From Marinoscillum sp049115815 (lineage in GTDB: Bacteria; Bacteroidota; Bacteroidia; Cytophagales; Cyclobacteriaceae), in assembly GCA_049115815.1 (NCBI GenBank), contig JAGDZO010000002.1:185509-249508 (forward strand): 64,000 nt of DNA. Direction: 5' to 3'. The notes under the pieces are model-generated. The model saw only the letters and a list, made by a program, of their open reading frames with translations. It was not told the origin of the DNA and did no database searches. Positions 32,544 to 42,183 of this stretch are shown here, one piece after another. A program made the position numbers and the translations under genes. Position 1 is the stretch's first letter. Each line of letters opens with the position of its first letter.

Positions 32544-35234
32544 ATGAGCGAAGAGAACAACAGACCAAGTGATCAATTGCAGGAAGTTCTTCCTGTATCT
32601 GGAATGTATGAAAATTGGTTTCTGGATTACGCTTCTTATGTAATCATGGAGCGCGCAGTGCCAGCGATTGAAGATGGAATGAAACCCGTCCAAAGACGGA
32701 TTCTTCACGCACTGAAGGAGATGGATGATGGGAGATTCAATAAGGTTGCCAATGTGATTGGTAGCACCATGCAGTATCACCCACATGGTGATGCCTCCAT
32801 AGCAGATGCCATTGTCAACATTGGTCAAAAGGATCTGTTGCTAGATACTCAGGGAAACTGGGGTGATGTACGTACAGGAGATAGCTCTGCAGCTCCTAGG
32901 TATATTGAGACACGGCTGTCGAAGTTCGCTCTGGATGTTATCTACAATAACCAAACTACTGACTGGCAACTGTCCTATGATGGACGTAAGAAAGAGCCAA
33001 TCACATTTCCAGTTAAGTTTCCATTGCTCTTAGCTCAGGGAGTAGAAGGGATAGCGGTAGGCTTGTCAACTAAAATCTTGCCTCACAACTTCATAGAGTT
33101 GATAGAAGGAGCCATCAACATATTGAAAGGCAAGAAAGTAAAACTCTATCCTGATTTCCTGACAGGGGGTAAGATTGATGTCTCGGACTACAATGATGGT
33201 AAGCGCGGTGGTAAAGTGCGTGTAAGAGCGGTGATTGAGGAGGTAGATAATAAGACTTTGGTCGTAAAGGACATTCCTTACGGAACCACTACTACCAGTC
33301 TCATTGATTCTATTATTAAAGCCAATGATAAGGGTAAGATCAAGATCAAAAAGGTCATTGACAATACAGCCAAGGACATTGAAGTTCAGATTCAATTACC
33401 TCCAAATACTTCGCCCGATATCACTATAGATGCACTCTATGCATTCACAGACTGTGAAGTATCTATTTCGCCAAATGCTTGTGTGATTTATGATGATAAG
33501 CCTCAGTTTCTAAGGGTTGATGAGATCCTCAAGCATTCTGTGGAGCAAACCAAAGATTTGCTCAAAAAGGAGCTTGAGATTCGTAAGGGCGAGTTGATGG
33601 AGAAAATGCTTTTCTCTTCTCTCGAAAAAATCTTTATCGAAAATAGAATCTATAGAGATATAGAAGAATGTGAGACTTGGGAGGCTGTTATTCAAACCAT
33701 TGATCAAGGGTTGGAGCCATACAAACCTCAGTTTTATCGCGTCATCACCGAGGAGGATATTGTGAAACTCACAGAGATCAAAATCAAGAGAATTTCGAGA
33801 TTCGATGCTTTCAAAGCTGATGAATTGATGAAGCGACTTTCTGATGAATTGGCGGAGGTAGAACATAATCTTGCAAATCTTACTGAGTTCGCGATTGAGT
33901 ATTACACCAAGCTTCTCACCAAATACGGCAAAGGGAAAGAAAGAAAAACTGAGATCACCAATTTCGATACCATTTCAGCTACAATAGTGGCGGCCAACAA
34001 TGCCAAACTGTACGTCAATAGAGCAGATGGATTTGTAGGCTATGGCTTGAAAAAGGATGAGTTCGTGTGCGAATGCTCAGATATCGATGATATCATCGTA
34101 TTCAGAAAAGATGGAATCTGTCAGGTAGTGAGGATTCAGGACAAGGTGTTTGTAGGTAAAAACATTCTATATGCCGGAGTGTTCAATAAGGCCGATGAAA
34201 GGATGGTTTATAACATGATCTATACGGATGGTAAATCTGGAAGAACCATGGTTAAACGATTTCAGGTAATGTCTATCACACGGGATAGAGAATATGAACT
34301 TACCAAAGGAGGAAAGGGTAAAGTGCAACATTTCTCTGCTAACCCCAACGGGGAGGCAGAAATAGTCACTGTTTATCTGACGGCTGCATCTACCGCTAGG
34401 AAAAAAGTGTTCGACTTTGACTTTGCTGATGTGGAAATCAAGGGCAGAGGCGCAGGAGGCAATATTCTCACGAAGTATCCTGTGAGAAAAGTACAGTTTA
34501 AGTCAGCCGGGGTATCTACCCTAGGAGGTCTTGATATTTGGTACGACGAGACTGTTGGTCGATTAAATACCGATGATCGAGGTGAGTACTTGGGCAACTT
34601 CAAAGCAGAGGACCATATCATAGTCTTTTACAAAGACGGAAGCTATGAACTAACCAGCTTTGAGCTAACAAATAGGTATGAGACTAACCAAATTCTGGGT
34701 ATTTCCATATGCAAGAAAGATACGCCTATCAATGCATTGCACTATGATGCTTCTAATAAGTATTATTACGTGAAGCGGTTCTTGCTGGAAACAAACAAGC
34801 AGGATAAACGATACGGCTTTATTAGTGAAGAGAAAGGATCAAAACTCATTTTCGCGAACAATAGCGAGAATGCCAATCTCAAAGTGACCTATAAGGAAGG
34901 CCGCAAGCATGAAACTAAGGAATTGAACCTCGCCGAAGTTATAGATGTCAAGGGATGGAAGGCCATGGGCAATAGATCACCCATCCAAAACATCATAAGC
35001 GCGGAACTCATTCCAGAAGAGAAGCCCGAAAAGGAGGAATCCAAAGAGGAAAACCAAGAGGAAAGTACACCAGAGGATACTACCTCGAAAGCACCTGAGT
35101 CAATAGAACAGGATGAAAAAGCTCCCGCCAAAAAGGTCGATTTTGATATCAAAAGTCTGAAAGACTCTATCAAAACAGAAGTAGAAAAGGAGGACAATCA
35201 GTTAGGTCTTTTCTCTTCAGGATCAGAAGACTAA
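32544..35234 (+). CDS. parC: DNA topoisomerase IV subunit A
   Basis: An 896-aa type IIA topoisomerase cleavage subunit. It contains EDGMKPVQRRILHALKEMDD, HPHGDASIADAIV and the active-site Tyr120 in the AAPRYIE motif, followed by the tower and coiled-coil segments and a long C-terminal beta-pinwheel domain. The tail is highly acidic and low in complexity (many Glu, 840-870), ending QLGLFSSGSED, common in Bacteroidota ParC. No exact GyrA box was noticed. It pairs with ParE encoded upstream. Confidence 0.94.
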   Translation: MSEENNRPSDQLQEVLPVSGMYENWFLDYASYVIMERAVPAIEDGMKPVQRRILHALKEMDDGRFNKVANVIGSTMQYHPHGDASIADAIVNIGQKDLLLDTQGNWGDVRTGDSSAAPRYIETRLSKFALDVIYNNQTTDWQLSYDGRKKEPITFPVKFPLLLAQGVEGIAVGLSTKILPHNFIELIEGAINILKGKKVKLYPDFLTGGKIDVSDYNDGKRGGKVRVRAVIEEVDNKTLVVKDIPYGTTTTSLIDSIIKANDKGKIKIKKVIDNTAKDIEVQIQLPPNTSPDITIDALYAFTDCEVSISPNACVIYDDKPQFLRVDEILKHSVEQTKDLLKKELEIRKGELMEKMLFSSLEKIFIENRIYRDIEECETWEAVIQTIDQGLEPYKPQFYRVITEEDIVKLTEIKIKRISRFDAFKADELMKRLSDELAEVEHNLANLTEFAIEYYTKLLTKYGKGKERKTEITNFDTISATIVAANNAKLYVNRADGFVGYGLKKDEFVCECSDIDDIIVFRKDGICQVVRIQDKVFVGKNILYAGVFNKADERMVYNMIYTDGKSGRTMVKRFQVMSITRDREYELTKGGKGKVQHFSANPNGEAEIVTVYLTAASTARKKVFDFDFADVEIKGRGAGGNILTKYPVRKVQFKSAGVSTLGGLDIWYDETVGRLNTDDRGEYLGNFKAEDHIIVFYKDGSYELTSFELTNRYETNQILGISICKKDTPINALHYDASNKYYYVKRFLLETNKQDKRYGFISEEKGSKLIFANNSENANLKVTYKEGRKHETKELNLAEVIDVKGWKAMGNRSPIQNIISAELIPEEKPEKEESKEENQEESTPEDTTSKAPESIEQDEKAPAKKVDFDIKSLKDSIKTEVEKEDNQLGLFSSGSED

Positions 35235-35244
35235 GAAAAGTCCG

Positions 35245-35895
35245 ATGATGAACATAATTTTCAAGGTGTTTAAAGGGTTGGTGTTGGTTGTATCCATTTT
35301 GGGAGCGTTAATCCTATGTCTCAATTTTTGGATAGTTTTTTCTACTAACGATCGCATCTATCAGCAGATAGAAAATGTTCCATCGAAGAAGGTGTCGCTG
35401 ATTTTAGGTACAAGTAAGCGCACCATTCATGGTGAAGCCAATAAGTACTTCCAGGAGCGAATAACAGCAGCAGCCGACCTCTATCATCGTGGGGTTACGC
35501 GTCACATCATAGTGAGTGGAGATAATGAAACCATCTACTACAATGAGCCTCAGGATATGTACAATGCGCTTGTTGAGCTAGGTGTGGACAAAGCAGACAT
35601 TACATTGGACTATGCAGGATTCAGGACTTTGGATTCGGTGGTGCGTTCCAAGATGGTATTTGGACAAAGCGAGATGATCATTATTACTCAAGACTTTCAT
35701 TGCTACAGAGCACTCTTCATAGCAGATTACAACGGGATCGACGCTGTGGCTTACTCTGCAGACAACAAAGATCCTTTGCCTACCAATCTGGCTATTCGAG
35801 AAATTCTCGCAAGAGCCTATGCAGTAATGGATCTTTACATTCTAAAAAAGACTCCCAAGTACTTAGGAGAGAAGGAAGAGATTATCCTACCTTAA
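35245..35895 (+). CDS. SanA/YdcF-like (DUF218) membrane protein
   Basis: A 216-aa single-pass membrane protein with an N-terminal helix (GLVLVVSILGALILCLNFWIV) and a periplasmic DUF218 domain: SLILGTSKRTIHGEANKYFQ, RITAAADLYHRG, IIVSGDNE and DYAGFRTLDSVVRSKMVFG. This matches SanA, the vancomycin-exclusion protein linked to envelope integrity. It is 10 nt after parC and its 3' end overlaps an Hpt gene on the opposite strand by 14 nt. Confidence 0.88.
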   Translation: MMNIIFKVFKGLVLVVSILGALILCLNFWIVFSTNDRIYQQIENVPSKKVSLILGTSKRTIHGEANKYFQERITAAADLYHRGVTRHIIVSGDNETIYYNEPQDMYNALVELGVDKADITLDYAGFRTLDSVVRSKMVFGQSEMIIITQDFHCYRALFIADYNGIDAVAYSADNKDPLPTNLAIREILARAYAVMDLYILKKTPKYLGEKEEIILP

Positions 35896-36199
35896 AATAC
35901 TCTCGCATACCTGCTACAGCTTCCGCGCATTGACTTTGGATATCTTCTATCATTTGTGAAGTAGCCTTTTCAGGGGATTGGTTAATGGTGACGCATTGAT
36001 CCAAGCAGCTGAGATGTAGCATCTCAAGCGAAGGCTTGAGTTGATGGGCATGTGACTTCAATTCTTCAAGTTTACCATTGGATTTTGCGTCACGCATCTC
36101 ATTGATGATTTTCGAAGTATTTCCCTCAAAAGTCTGAATAAAGGTGGCAATAAAAGTCTCATCGCCATCACCTACAGCTACAACATATGAAAAATCCAT
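35882..36199 (-). CDS. Stand-alone Hpt (histidine phosphotransfer) domain protein
   Basis: A 105-aa helical protein consisting only of an Hpt domain: an N-terminal helix DETFIATFIQTFEGNTSKII, then the phospho-site SHAHQLKPSLEML, with His52 as predicted phospho-acceptor in the HxLKP context. Start 36199 (MDFSYVVAVGDGD) is chosen because the longer form crosses into the divergent gene. No kinase or response regulator is adjacent. It would shuttle phosphate between a hybrid kinase and a receiver elsewhere. Confidence 0.85.
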   Translation of the reverse strand: MDFSYVVAVGDGDETFIATFIQTFEGNTSKIINEMRDAKSNGKLEELKSHAHQLKPSLEMLHLSCLDQCVTINQSPEKATSQMIEDIQSQCAEAVAGMREYFKVG

Positions 36200-36248
36200 T
36201 TTACTCTGCTTTTGATGTATTTTTAAATTTAACTTACGCCTTTTCAAA

Positions 36249-37262
36249 ATGAAACGCATGCGCAAATTAGTTCTTATCTCTTCAATGTTGTCCGTAGCAT
36301 TGGTGGTATTCTATTTTGAAGCTAAAGCTCCTAATCCTTTCGAATTTGCGAATACTAAAGCTCTTAAGGCGGATAATGCAAAAGAGTATTCACAGGGGGA
36401 CACACTTAGCGTAATGACCTATAATATCGGCTACCTGTCGGGTATGACCAATAACAGAGCAATGGAGCGATCCGAGGAATTTGTAAAGGAGAACGAAAGA
36501 GCGCTTATAAGTTTTTTACAATCAACAACACCGGATATCCTAGCGGTACAAGAGATCGATTTTCAATCAAAACGATCCTATGAAGTTAATCAGGGAGAAT
36601 TGATCTTTGATGAGGTCAACTATTCAGATTTCCAGTTTTCAATCAATTGGAATAAGCGATACGTTCCTTTTCCTACTTGGCCAGTTTCGGCTCATTTTGG
36701 CAAAATCATTTCCGGCCAATCCATATTTAGTAGTTTGCCAATGGCCAACAAGGAGGCAATAGTTGTTGAAAACGATATTGACAACCATTTTTTATACAAG
36801 GCTTTTTATCTCAACAAGTTGATTCAGATTGCTGATGTGATAGCAGGTAAGGACACCATCAAAATTGTCCACGTGCATCTCGAGGCTTTTGATAAAGAGG
36901 CAAGGGTGAAATCCACCGAAGTAGTGATTGACCTTTTTGAAAAATATGCCGCTACCATGCCTGTATTGCTAATAGGTGACTTCAACAGCAAGCCAGAATA
37001 TATAGTAGAAGATGCCATGTCTGAGATCATGACCGCTAAGTATGCTCAATCAGCTGTCACCCAAGCGATGCGCGAAAGGAATCCCTCGGAATATTTCACA
37101 TTTGATACGCGCGAACCTTATCAAATGATAGATTATATCATTTACAATGAAAATTTTATCCAGCCGATTAGCGCTGAGGTACTTTCAGAGGCAGGCGAAA
37201 TCTCAGATCATTTTCCAGTGCGTATGGAGTTTGTGATAAAGCCTCAAATTGATAACAATTAA
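36249..37262 (+). CDS. Endonuclease/exonuclease/phosphatase (EEP) family protein, exported or membrane-anchored
   Basis: A 337-aa protein with an N-terminal hydrophobic helix (LVLISSMLSVALVVFYF) and an EEP fold: MTYNIGYLSG, DILAVQEIDF with the metal-binding Glu, VHVHLEAFDKEAR, LLIGDFNSKP and the C-terminal SDHFPVRMEF with the catalytic Asp-His. Relatives include DNases, phosphoinositide phosphatases and sphingomyelinases, so the substrate is open. A 56-bp gap separates it from the next gene. Confidence 0.87.
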   Translation: MKRMRKLVLISSMLSVALVVFYFEAKAPNPFEFANTKALKADNAKEYSQGDTLSVMTYNIGYLSGMTNNRAMERSEEFVKENERALISFLQSTTPDILAVQEIDFQSKRSYEVNQGELIFDEVNYSDFQFSINWNKRYVPFPTWPVSAHFGKIISGQSIFSSLPMANKEAIVVENDIDNHFLYKAFYLNKLIQIADVIAGKDTIKIVHVHLEAFDKEARVKSTEVVIDLFEKYAATMPVLLIGDFNSKPEYIVEDAMSEIMTAKYAQSAVTQAMRERNPSEYFTFDTREPYQMIDYIIYNENFIQPISAEVLSEAGEISDHFPVRMEFVIKPQIDNN

Positions 37263-37318
37263 TTACTCAGAACCCTGATTATTTACTATTTTCGAACCAC
37301 TTTCAAAACCATGAGATA

Positions 37319-37783
37319 ATGATCAAAGAATTCGAAGATTTAAGAGAAGACGAGGTAGGGATTTTGCTGGATGCACCAGTCTATGTGGCCATATTGATTG
37401 CTGGAGCAGATGGAGAAATCGATAAGTCTGAAAGAAAAGAGGCTATCGATGTTGCGCATTTCAAACAAAGCAGAGCAAGAGAGCGATTAGTAGAATATTA
37501 CAAATTAGTCGGTGAAAATTTCGAAACGAAATTCAATCAATACATTGATCAATTACCGGATGATGCTGATGAAAGAACAAAGGCTATCAATACGGAACTG
37601 AGAAAGCTGAATTTTATATTCCCTAAACTTGACAAGGGATTTACTGCTTCACTTTATGCTTCTTTGAAAGAGTTGGCAAAGAAAATTGCCGAAGCTTCAG
37701 GAGGGATATTGGGTTATTTGTCAGTGAGTTACGAAGAATCAAAGCTGATCGAACTAGATATGATCAAAGATCCAGCAGAATAA
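37319..37783 (+). CDS. TerB-like helical protein, unknown
   Basis: A 154-aa soluble, mainly helical protein. The segment ILIAGADGEIDKSERKEAID resembles the acidic first repeat of TerB/tellurite-resistance-like domains, where a DGxxxxxE pattern binds metal. There is no signal peptide or transmembrane helix. It is monocistronic with a clear terminator downstream. The family assignment is by eye only. Confidence 0.7.
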   Translation: MIKEFEDLREDEVGILLDAPVYVAILIAGADGEIDKSERKEAIDVAHFKQSRARERLVEYYKLVGENFETKFNQYIDQLPDDADERTKAINTELRKLNFIFPKLDKGFTASLYASLKELAKKIAEASGGILGYLSVSYEESKLIELDMIKDPAE

Positions 37784-37802
37784 CATCACGAAAAACTAAC
37801 TT

Positions 37803-37828
37803 AAAGGCTGCCTAGTGCAGCCTTTTTT
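37803..37828 (+). terminator. Rho-independent terminator
   Basis: The stem AAAGGCTGC / GCAGCCTTT with a CTAGT loop and a six-T run lies 20 nt after the TerB-like gene and just before the rhomboid reading frame. Confidence 0.85.
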
Positions 37829-37845
37829 GTATCCAAAGAACAGAA

Positions 37846-38397
37846 TTGTTGCGAGCTAATCTCATAGCGCCTCTTAGAATCGTCTTCTTGATGTGGCTTA
37901 CATACACGGTGGATACGTATGTGAGTTATGATCTGAGCATTCTTGGAATATTACCAAGGACCATTTACGGATTGGTAGGTATTTTCACTGCACCCTTGGT
38001 ACACGGAGATGTTGGTCATCTGATGTCCAATACGCTTCCGCTTCTAGTGTTAGGAGGGACTTTATTCTATTTCTACACCAGATTTGCATATTTGGTGTTC
38101 TTTGAAGCCTATTTTTTCACCAATATTTTAGTTTGGCTATTCGGTAGGCCTCATTACCATATAGGAGCTAGTGGTTTGGTTTATGGCCTGGCTAGTTTTC
38201 TGATTTTTTACGGATTATTTAAGCGAGACGCCCTTTCTATTGTCATTTCTTCCTTGGTAGTTCTCGGGTACGGAGGAATGGTATATGGCTTATTGCCAAT
38301 GAATGATTGGATCAGTTGGGAGTCGCATCTGATGGGCGCGATAGTCGGTTTAGGATCAGCTATTAAATTTGGAATTATCCAGAAGCGTAAGTTCTAG
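37846..38397 (+). CDS. Rhomboid-family intramembrane serine protease
   Basis: A 183-aa polytopic membrane protein. The rhomboid features are the HGDVGHLMSN segment (usual form HxxxxHxxxN), the catalytic motif GASG with Ser109 and the catalytic His161 in SHLMGA. It is compact, about six helices. The TTG at 37846 is the only plausible start before Met17 (37894), and it sits 18 nt after a terminator, so the exact N-terminus is uncertain. Substrates unknown. Confidence 0.87.
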   Translation: MLRANLIAPLRIVFLMWLTYTVDTYVSYDLSILGILPRTIYGLVGIFTAPLVHGDVGHLMSNTLPLLVLGGTLFYFYTRFAYLVFFEAYFFTNILVWLFGRPHYHIGASGLVYGLASFLIFYGLFKRDALSIVISSLVVLGYGGMVYGLLPMNDWISWESHLMGAIVGLGSAIKFGIIQKRKF

Positions 38398-38407
38398 ATA
38401 TTCTTGA

Positions 38408-39112
38408 TTAGGTGTTTAGTTTATCCAAGATGCGTTTCTTGATTTGATTGCCTTTTGGACCAGCTTGACTATCGAATAGTTGATAACCAGAGAGTCCGTT
38501 GGGATCTACCCAAAGCCCATTGGTTTTTGGTTTGTCAACAAAATCTTCTTCAAAATTGATCGCATAGACATCACTCATGAGCTCATGAAGGTCTTCCCAG
38601 CTAATGCCGGTTTTGTTTATCTGTGCAGTCTGGTGTTCAAATGACGCCTTGACCTCATAATATTCGGATGAACCATTTTCCAGATGAATAAACTTAAGCT
38701 GTAATGGACTTTCTATTCCAGCTTTTTCGTAAATGGCTTGTATGAGTTCCTGCAACCTATAGTCCCAGTCTTCAGCCATCACTGCTAATCCAGCTACTGT
38801 TTCTTCTCCATCACTGATCTCCATGTGTAGATAGATGTTGAAATCATCGCTCTCATCTTCAAGCTCGGCATCCATGATATCTTGCTGAAGATCTTGCACC
38901 CAAACTTCTCCCAATTCACCTGACCAACTAAAATTATCGTTTTCAGTATATCCTTCCTCTTCTAATTCCTCAGCAGAAACCTCTTCTCTATTTAGAAACT
39001 CAAGGTCGTATTTGATACCTAATTTTTGCGGTTGAAAGTCCAACTCCAAGGTATAGGCAAAGGCGTGAGGAGGGGGGAGTTGTAGCGTTTGGTAGGAGAT
39101 CTTTACTTTCAT
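38408..39112 (-). CDS. Conserved acidic protein of unknown function, coupled to menE
   Basis: A 234-aa soluble protein, very acidic (clusters such as EELEEEGYTEND and ELEDESDDFN). No signal peptide, membrane helix or catalytic motif was recognised. The C-terminal part has a conserved-looking NGLWVDPNGLSGYQLFDSQ segment. Its start overlaps the menE stop by 4 nt, so the two are translated together. A link to menaquinone synthesis is suggested by position only. Confidence 0.7.
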   Translation of the reverse strand: MKVKISYQTLQLPPPHAFAYTLELDFQPQKLGIKYDLEFLNREEVSAEELEEEGYTENDNFSWSGELGEVWVQDLQQDIMDAELEDESDDFNIYLHMEISDGEETVAGLAVMAEDWDYRLQELIQAIYEKAGIESPLQLKFIHLENGSSEYYEVKASFEHQTAQINKTGISWEDLHELMSDVYAINFEEDFVDKPKTNGLWVDPNGLSGYQLFDSQAGPKGNQIKKRILDKLNT

Positions 39113-40155
39113 GATGCGATTTTTTTCAAGGTCAAATTTCTGTCGATTTTTCCAGAGGAAGTATATTCAAAGGAATTTAGTTTCAATATTTCTTTAGGGC
39201 GGTCATATACGGGTAGCATGGAAAAGTCCAATGCAGGCAGTTTATCATTATAAGACTCCAAGATGAGGACGACCTTAGTGCCGAGCAACTTATCCGGTAA
39301 TCCACCAACAAAAAAGGGTACTTCAATCTGTGATTCAAGAGCTTCCTCAACCTTTTCTGGTGAAACTTTTACTCCCCCAGTATTGATGATAAAGTCTGCT
39401 CTTCCTTTCCATTCAAAATGTTGGTTATCAATGATTTGCACAAGATCATTCGTCTGTATCCATTCATCTTTGGTCACGCTTCCCTTTATCTTAAGACATC
39501 CTCTTGAATCTTGCGCTATTGATGCATCACCTATGATCTCAAATGATTTATTCTCAGATTTCAAGTCTTTGAGTGCGACGTTGGAGGCGGTTTCGGACAT
39601 GCCGTAAGTCTGTCTGAAACGCACATCCGGTATTGCTACTAATTTTTTGATCAATGTATTGCTCATCGGCGCTCCACCAATTAGAATGGTTTTGAATTTT
39701 GTTAATAATGCCTGATCTACAGCTAGTAGCTTCTCAACCTGAAGCGGCACCAATGATACAAGGTCTATTGATTCTATATTTTTTACACTCTCAACAAGTT
39801 CACTTGGCTCAACAATTGTCAAGTCCATGCCTTTGCTCACCGCTCTCACCATGACCATCTTGCCGCCAATAAAATTTGGGTTGATGCACAGTAGACTCGT
39901 CTTTAATTGATTATCAAGATCAATTGCCTCGAGGGTTGTAGCTGCACTATAGTTCAATTGATCCCGAGTAAGTTGAATTTTCTTTGGCTTACCGGTACTG
40001 CCAGAAGTGGTCTGAATAAAGACCTTTTGTTCTGAAGACCACTGTTGTAGAAATTTTATCGCCTCTGATTCAAAATCGGAAAGATTATTTTGGTTTATTT
40101 TTCCGTTTTGAATTTCAGTCAGGCTGATTTTTTGATTTCTTAAGTTGACGACCAT
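39109..40155 (-). CDS. menE: o-Succinylbenzoate-CoA ligase (AMP-dependent)
   Basis: A 348-aa ANL-superfamily enzyme. The nucleotide-binding loop is TTSGSTGKPKKIQLT; later motifs are RQTYGMSETASNVAL, the hinge region WKGRADFIINTGGVKVSPEKVEE and the catalytic-lysine tail YTSSGKIDRNL. The short length is typical of MenE-type ligases in Bacteroidota. It would activate o-succinylbenzoate in menaquinone synthesis. menD, menF and a thioesterase lie 3 kb away on the same strand. An ECF sigma gene diverges from it with only 13 bp between starts. Confidence 0.88.
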   Translation of the reverse strand: MVVNLRNQKISLTEIQNGKINQNNLSDFESEAIKFLQQWSSEQKVFIQTTSGSTGKPKKIQLTRDQLNYSAATTLEAIDLDNQLKTSLLCINPNFIGGKMVMVRAVSKGMDLTIVEPSELVESVKNIESIDLVSLVPLQVEKLLAVDQALLTKFKTILIGGAPMSNTLIKKLVAIPDVRFRQTYGMSETASNVALKDLKSENKSFEIIGDASIAQDSRGCLKIKGSVTKDEWIQTNDLVQIIDNQHFEWKGRADFIINTGGVKVSPEKVEEALESQIEVPFFVGGLPDKLLGTKVVLILESYNDKLPALDFSMLPVYDRPKEILKLNSFEYTSSGKIDRNLTLKKIAS

Positions 40156-40168
40156 ACAGATTTAGGTT

Positions 40169-40711
40169 TTGCAGGATTCCGACCAGTTATTAGTAGACAG
40201 ATTGCGTAGCAAAGATACGCGTGCATTCGAACTCGTATTCAATCAGTTCTATGGTTTATTGAAATCATACGCCATGCGATTTATGGATGATCCCGAGGAT
40301 GCGGAGGAGATCGTTCAGGAAGTTTTTGTGAAATTTTGGGAAAAGTGTGAAAGCATAGCCCCAGACTCATCCATCAAAAGTTATCTATACCGATCTGTGC
40401 ATAATACGTGTCTCAATACCATCAAGCATGAAAAGGTGAAGGACTCTTACCGTCAGTACATGGTTCATATGATGGAAGAGGCTTCTGAGGATGATTTCAA
40501 TGAGAAGGAAACAGAAAACTTGCAGAAGCGTATATATGATGCAGTAGATGATCTTCCGCCGCGTTGCTCAGAGATATTCAAACTAAGCCGCTTTGATGGA
40601 TTGAAGTATCAGGAAATAGCTGATCATTTAGGAATTTCTATAAAGACCGTAGAAGTGCAAATGGGAAAGGCTTTAAAGAATCTACGTGAATCGCTAAAGG
40701 ACTTAAGTTAA
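40169..40711 (+). CDS. ECF RNA polymerase sigma factor (FecI-like)
   Basis: A 180-aa sigma factor starting at TTG; an in-frame stop lies two codons upstream, so no longer start is possible. Region 2 shows DDPEDAEEIVQEVFVKFWEK and KSYLYRSVHNTCLNTIKHEK; region 4 shows LPPRCSEIFKLSRFDGLKYQ and the helix-turn-helix EIADHLGISIKTVEVQMGKA. It heads a three-gene unit with an STN protein and FecR. Its promoter must lie inside the menE coding region. Confidence 0.92.
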   Translation: MQDSDQLLVDRLRSKDTRAFELVFNQFYGLLKSYAMRFMDDPEDAEEIVQEVFVKFWEKCESIAPDSSIKSYLYRSVHNTCLNTIKHEKVKDSYRQYMVHMMEEASEDDFNEKETENLQKRIYDAVDDLPPRCSEIFKLSRFDGLKYQEIADHLGISIKTVEVQMGKALKNLRESLKDLS

Positions 40712-40717
40712 TATGGT

Positions 40718-42127
40718 ATGAAGCGTTGGATTTCTATTTTTTGCTTCATATGTATCGGGCTTTCTGCTCAGGCCCAAAGTATTGATTCTCCAATTTCTGT
40801 TGATTTTAAGGATTTACCGCTCGACATTGTTCTGGATTCTGTCATGGCTAAGAGTGGGGTCAATTTTTCATACAATGCCGAAATACTTCCTGAAGGCAGC
40901 CTATTTACGATTAAACGGACAGATATACCTACCAACAAACTTCTGGATATACTGCTGGTAGGCACCGGACTGACCTATACGCTGGTTTCTGATCAGATAA
41001 TTATCCGAAAGATCAAGCAGGAAGCCATTTCCAGCTACTCTACCAAAAACTTGAAATTAAACGCCAAAGTATCGGGTTCGGTCCGATCTAGTGTGACCAA
41101 AGAGCCACTGCATGGGGTGAGTGTGTTTATTAATGGAACTACCAAAGGAACCACTTCAGATCAATTTGGAAACTATAAGTTGTCAGGGTTGAAAGAAGGA
41201 GTTCACTTATTAATCTTTTCCTATATAGGTTATGAGACCATTTCACACCCTATCAAGATACAGAATGGCGAGAAGCTAAGGGTCAATAGCTTGATGAAAG
41301 AAAAGGTGATTGAGCTGGAGGATGTGGAAGTTACGTTCAAGCCTTTAGCGAGTGAAGAAGAGCATTCAAAGTATCTCAGGCATTTCACGCGCGAGTTTAT
41401 CGGGCGTACGGATAATGCAGCCTACTGTCGAATAGAAAATCCAGGATCTCTGGACTTTGGTAAGAACGAGAATGACCAATTGGCTTGGGCAGAAACAGAG
41501 ATTCCCATTATCATGAATAATTTGGCACTAGGATATCGAGTGAATTTTGATTTGGAATATTTTGAACTAGAAAATGGGATTACAAAATTTCATACCAAGG
41601 CTCGCTTTGAAAATTTGATTCCAGAAAACCGACGAGTTAAGAAACGGTGGAAACGAAATCGTAAAAAGACTTATGAGGGATCAAACTTTCATTTCTTCAA
41701 ATCCCTGGTGAAAGATAAGCTGAGGTTGGAAGGGTTTGAAATGTACTATTTGGCTCAGGATAATACTGATTCTATCCGGATAAATTCAGAGGAAATCTTG
41801 TTCAGGGACAGTAGGAATGTATTATGGTTTGCACCTAAAAAACCTATTTCTATCACGTATACTAAGCAATTTGAAAGCTTGAAGTATTTAGAAGAATCAA
41901 ATAAAGATGAGTTGAATAAACCTTTCTTAACTAAAAAGAGGAATGTAGCTGGCCAAAATTCTTTTGAGAGGTCAACTATCAGGTTGGTCGAGCGAGACAA
42001 GATAATGCTTGATAATACCGGTAAGGTTTTATCGCCGAAGCATCTTATTGTAGGTGGATATTGGTCTTGGGAGAGAATGGCGGAGCTGATGCCGCTGGAC
42101 TATAATCCTAAAAATGATAAACTCTAA
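40718..42127 (+). CDS. STN + carboxypeptidase-regulatory-like protein lacking a TonB-receptor barrel
   Basis: A 469-aa exported protein (signal peptide ending AQAQ). Residues about 25-98 form an STN/secretin-like domain (ISVDFKDLPLDIVLDSVM, with GVNFSYNAEIL). Residues about 113-195 form a CarboxypepD_reg-like beta-sandwich (VSVFINGTTKGTTSDQFGNY). The C-terminal 265 residues contain FTREFIGRTDNAAYCRIENP and NNLALGYRVNFDLEYF, as in Bacteroidota carboxypeptidase-regulatory-like proteins, plus a basic patch KKRWKRNRKK. There is no plug or beta-barrel. It sits between the sigma and FecR genes, so it looks like a signalling module without transport. Confidence 0.82.
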   Translation: MKRWISIFCFICIGLSAQAQSIDSPISVDFKDLPLDIVLDSVMAKSGVNFSYNAEILPEGSLFTIKRTDIPTNKLLDILLVGTGLTYTLVSDQIIIRKIKQEAISSYSTKNLKLNAKVSGSVRSSVTKEPLHGVSVFINGTTKGTTSDQFGNYKLSGLKEGVHLLIFSYIGYETISHPIKIQNGEKLRVNSLMKEKVIELEDVEVTFKPLASEEEHSKYLRHFTREFIGRTDNAAYCRIENPGSLDFGKNENDQLAWAETEIPIIMNNLALGYRVNFDLEYFELENGITKFHTKARFENLIPENRRVKKRWKRNRKKTYEGSNFHFFKSLVKDKLRLEGFEMYYLAQDNTDSIRINSEEILFRDSRNVLWFAPKKPISITYTKQFESLKYLEESNKDELNKPFLTKKRNVAGQNSFERSTIRLVERDKIMLDNTGKVLSPKHLIVGGYWSWERMAELMPLDYNPKNDKL

Positions 42128-42183
42128 AAAGTAATAGGGGGGAATGCGTTGTTGTTTGTTTATTTGTAGAAGCAAAAAAGGTA

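Noticed and set aside
29357..35234. gyrB/gyrA identity for the topoisomerase pair
   Set aside because: The ParE-type N-terminus, acidic ParC tail and parE-parC proximity fit topoisomerase IV better.
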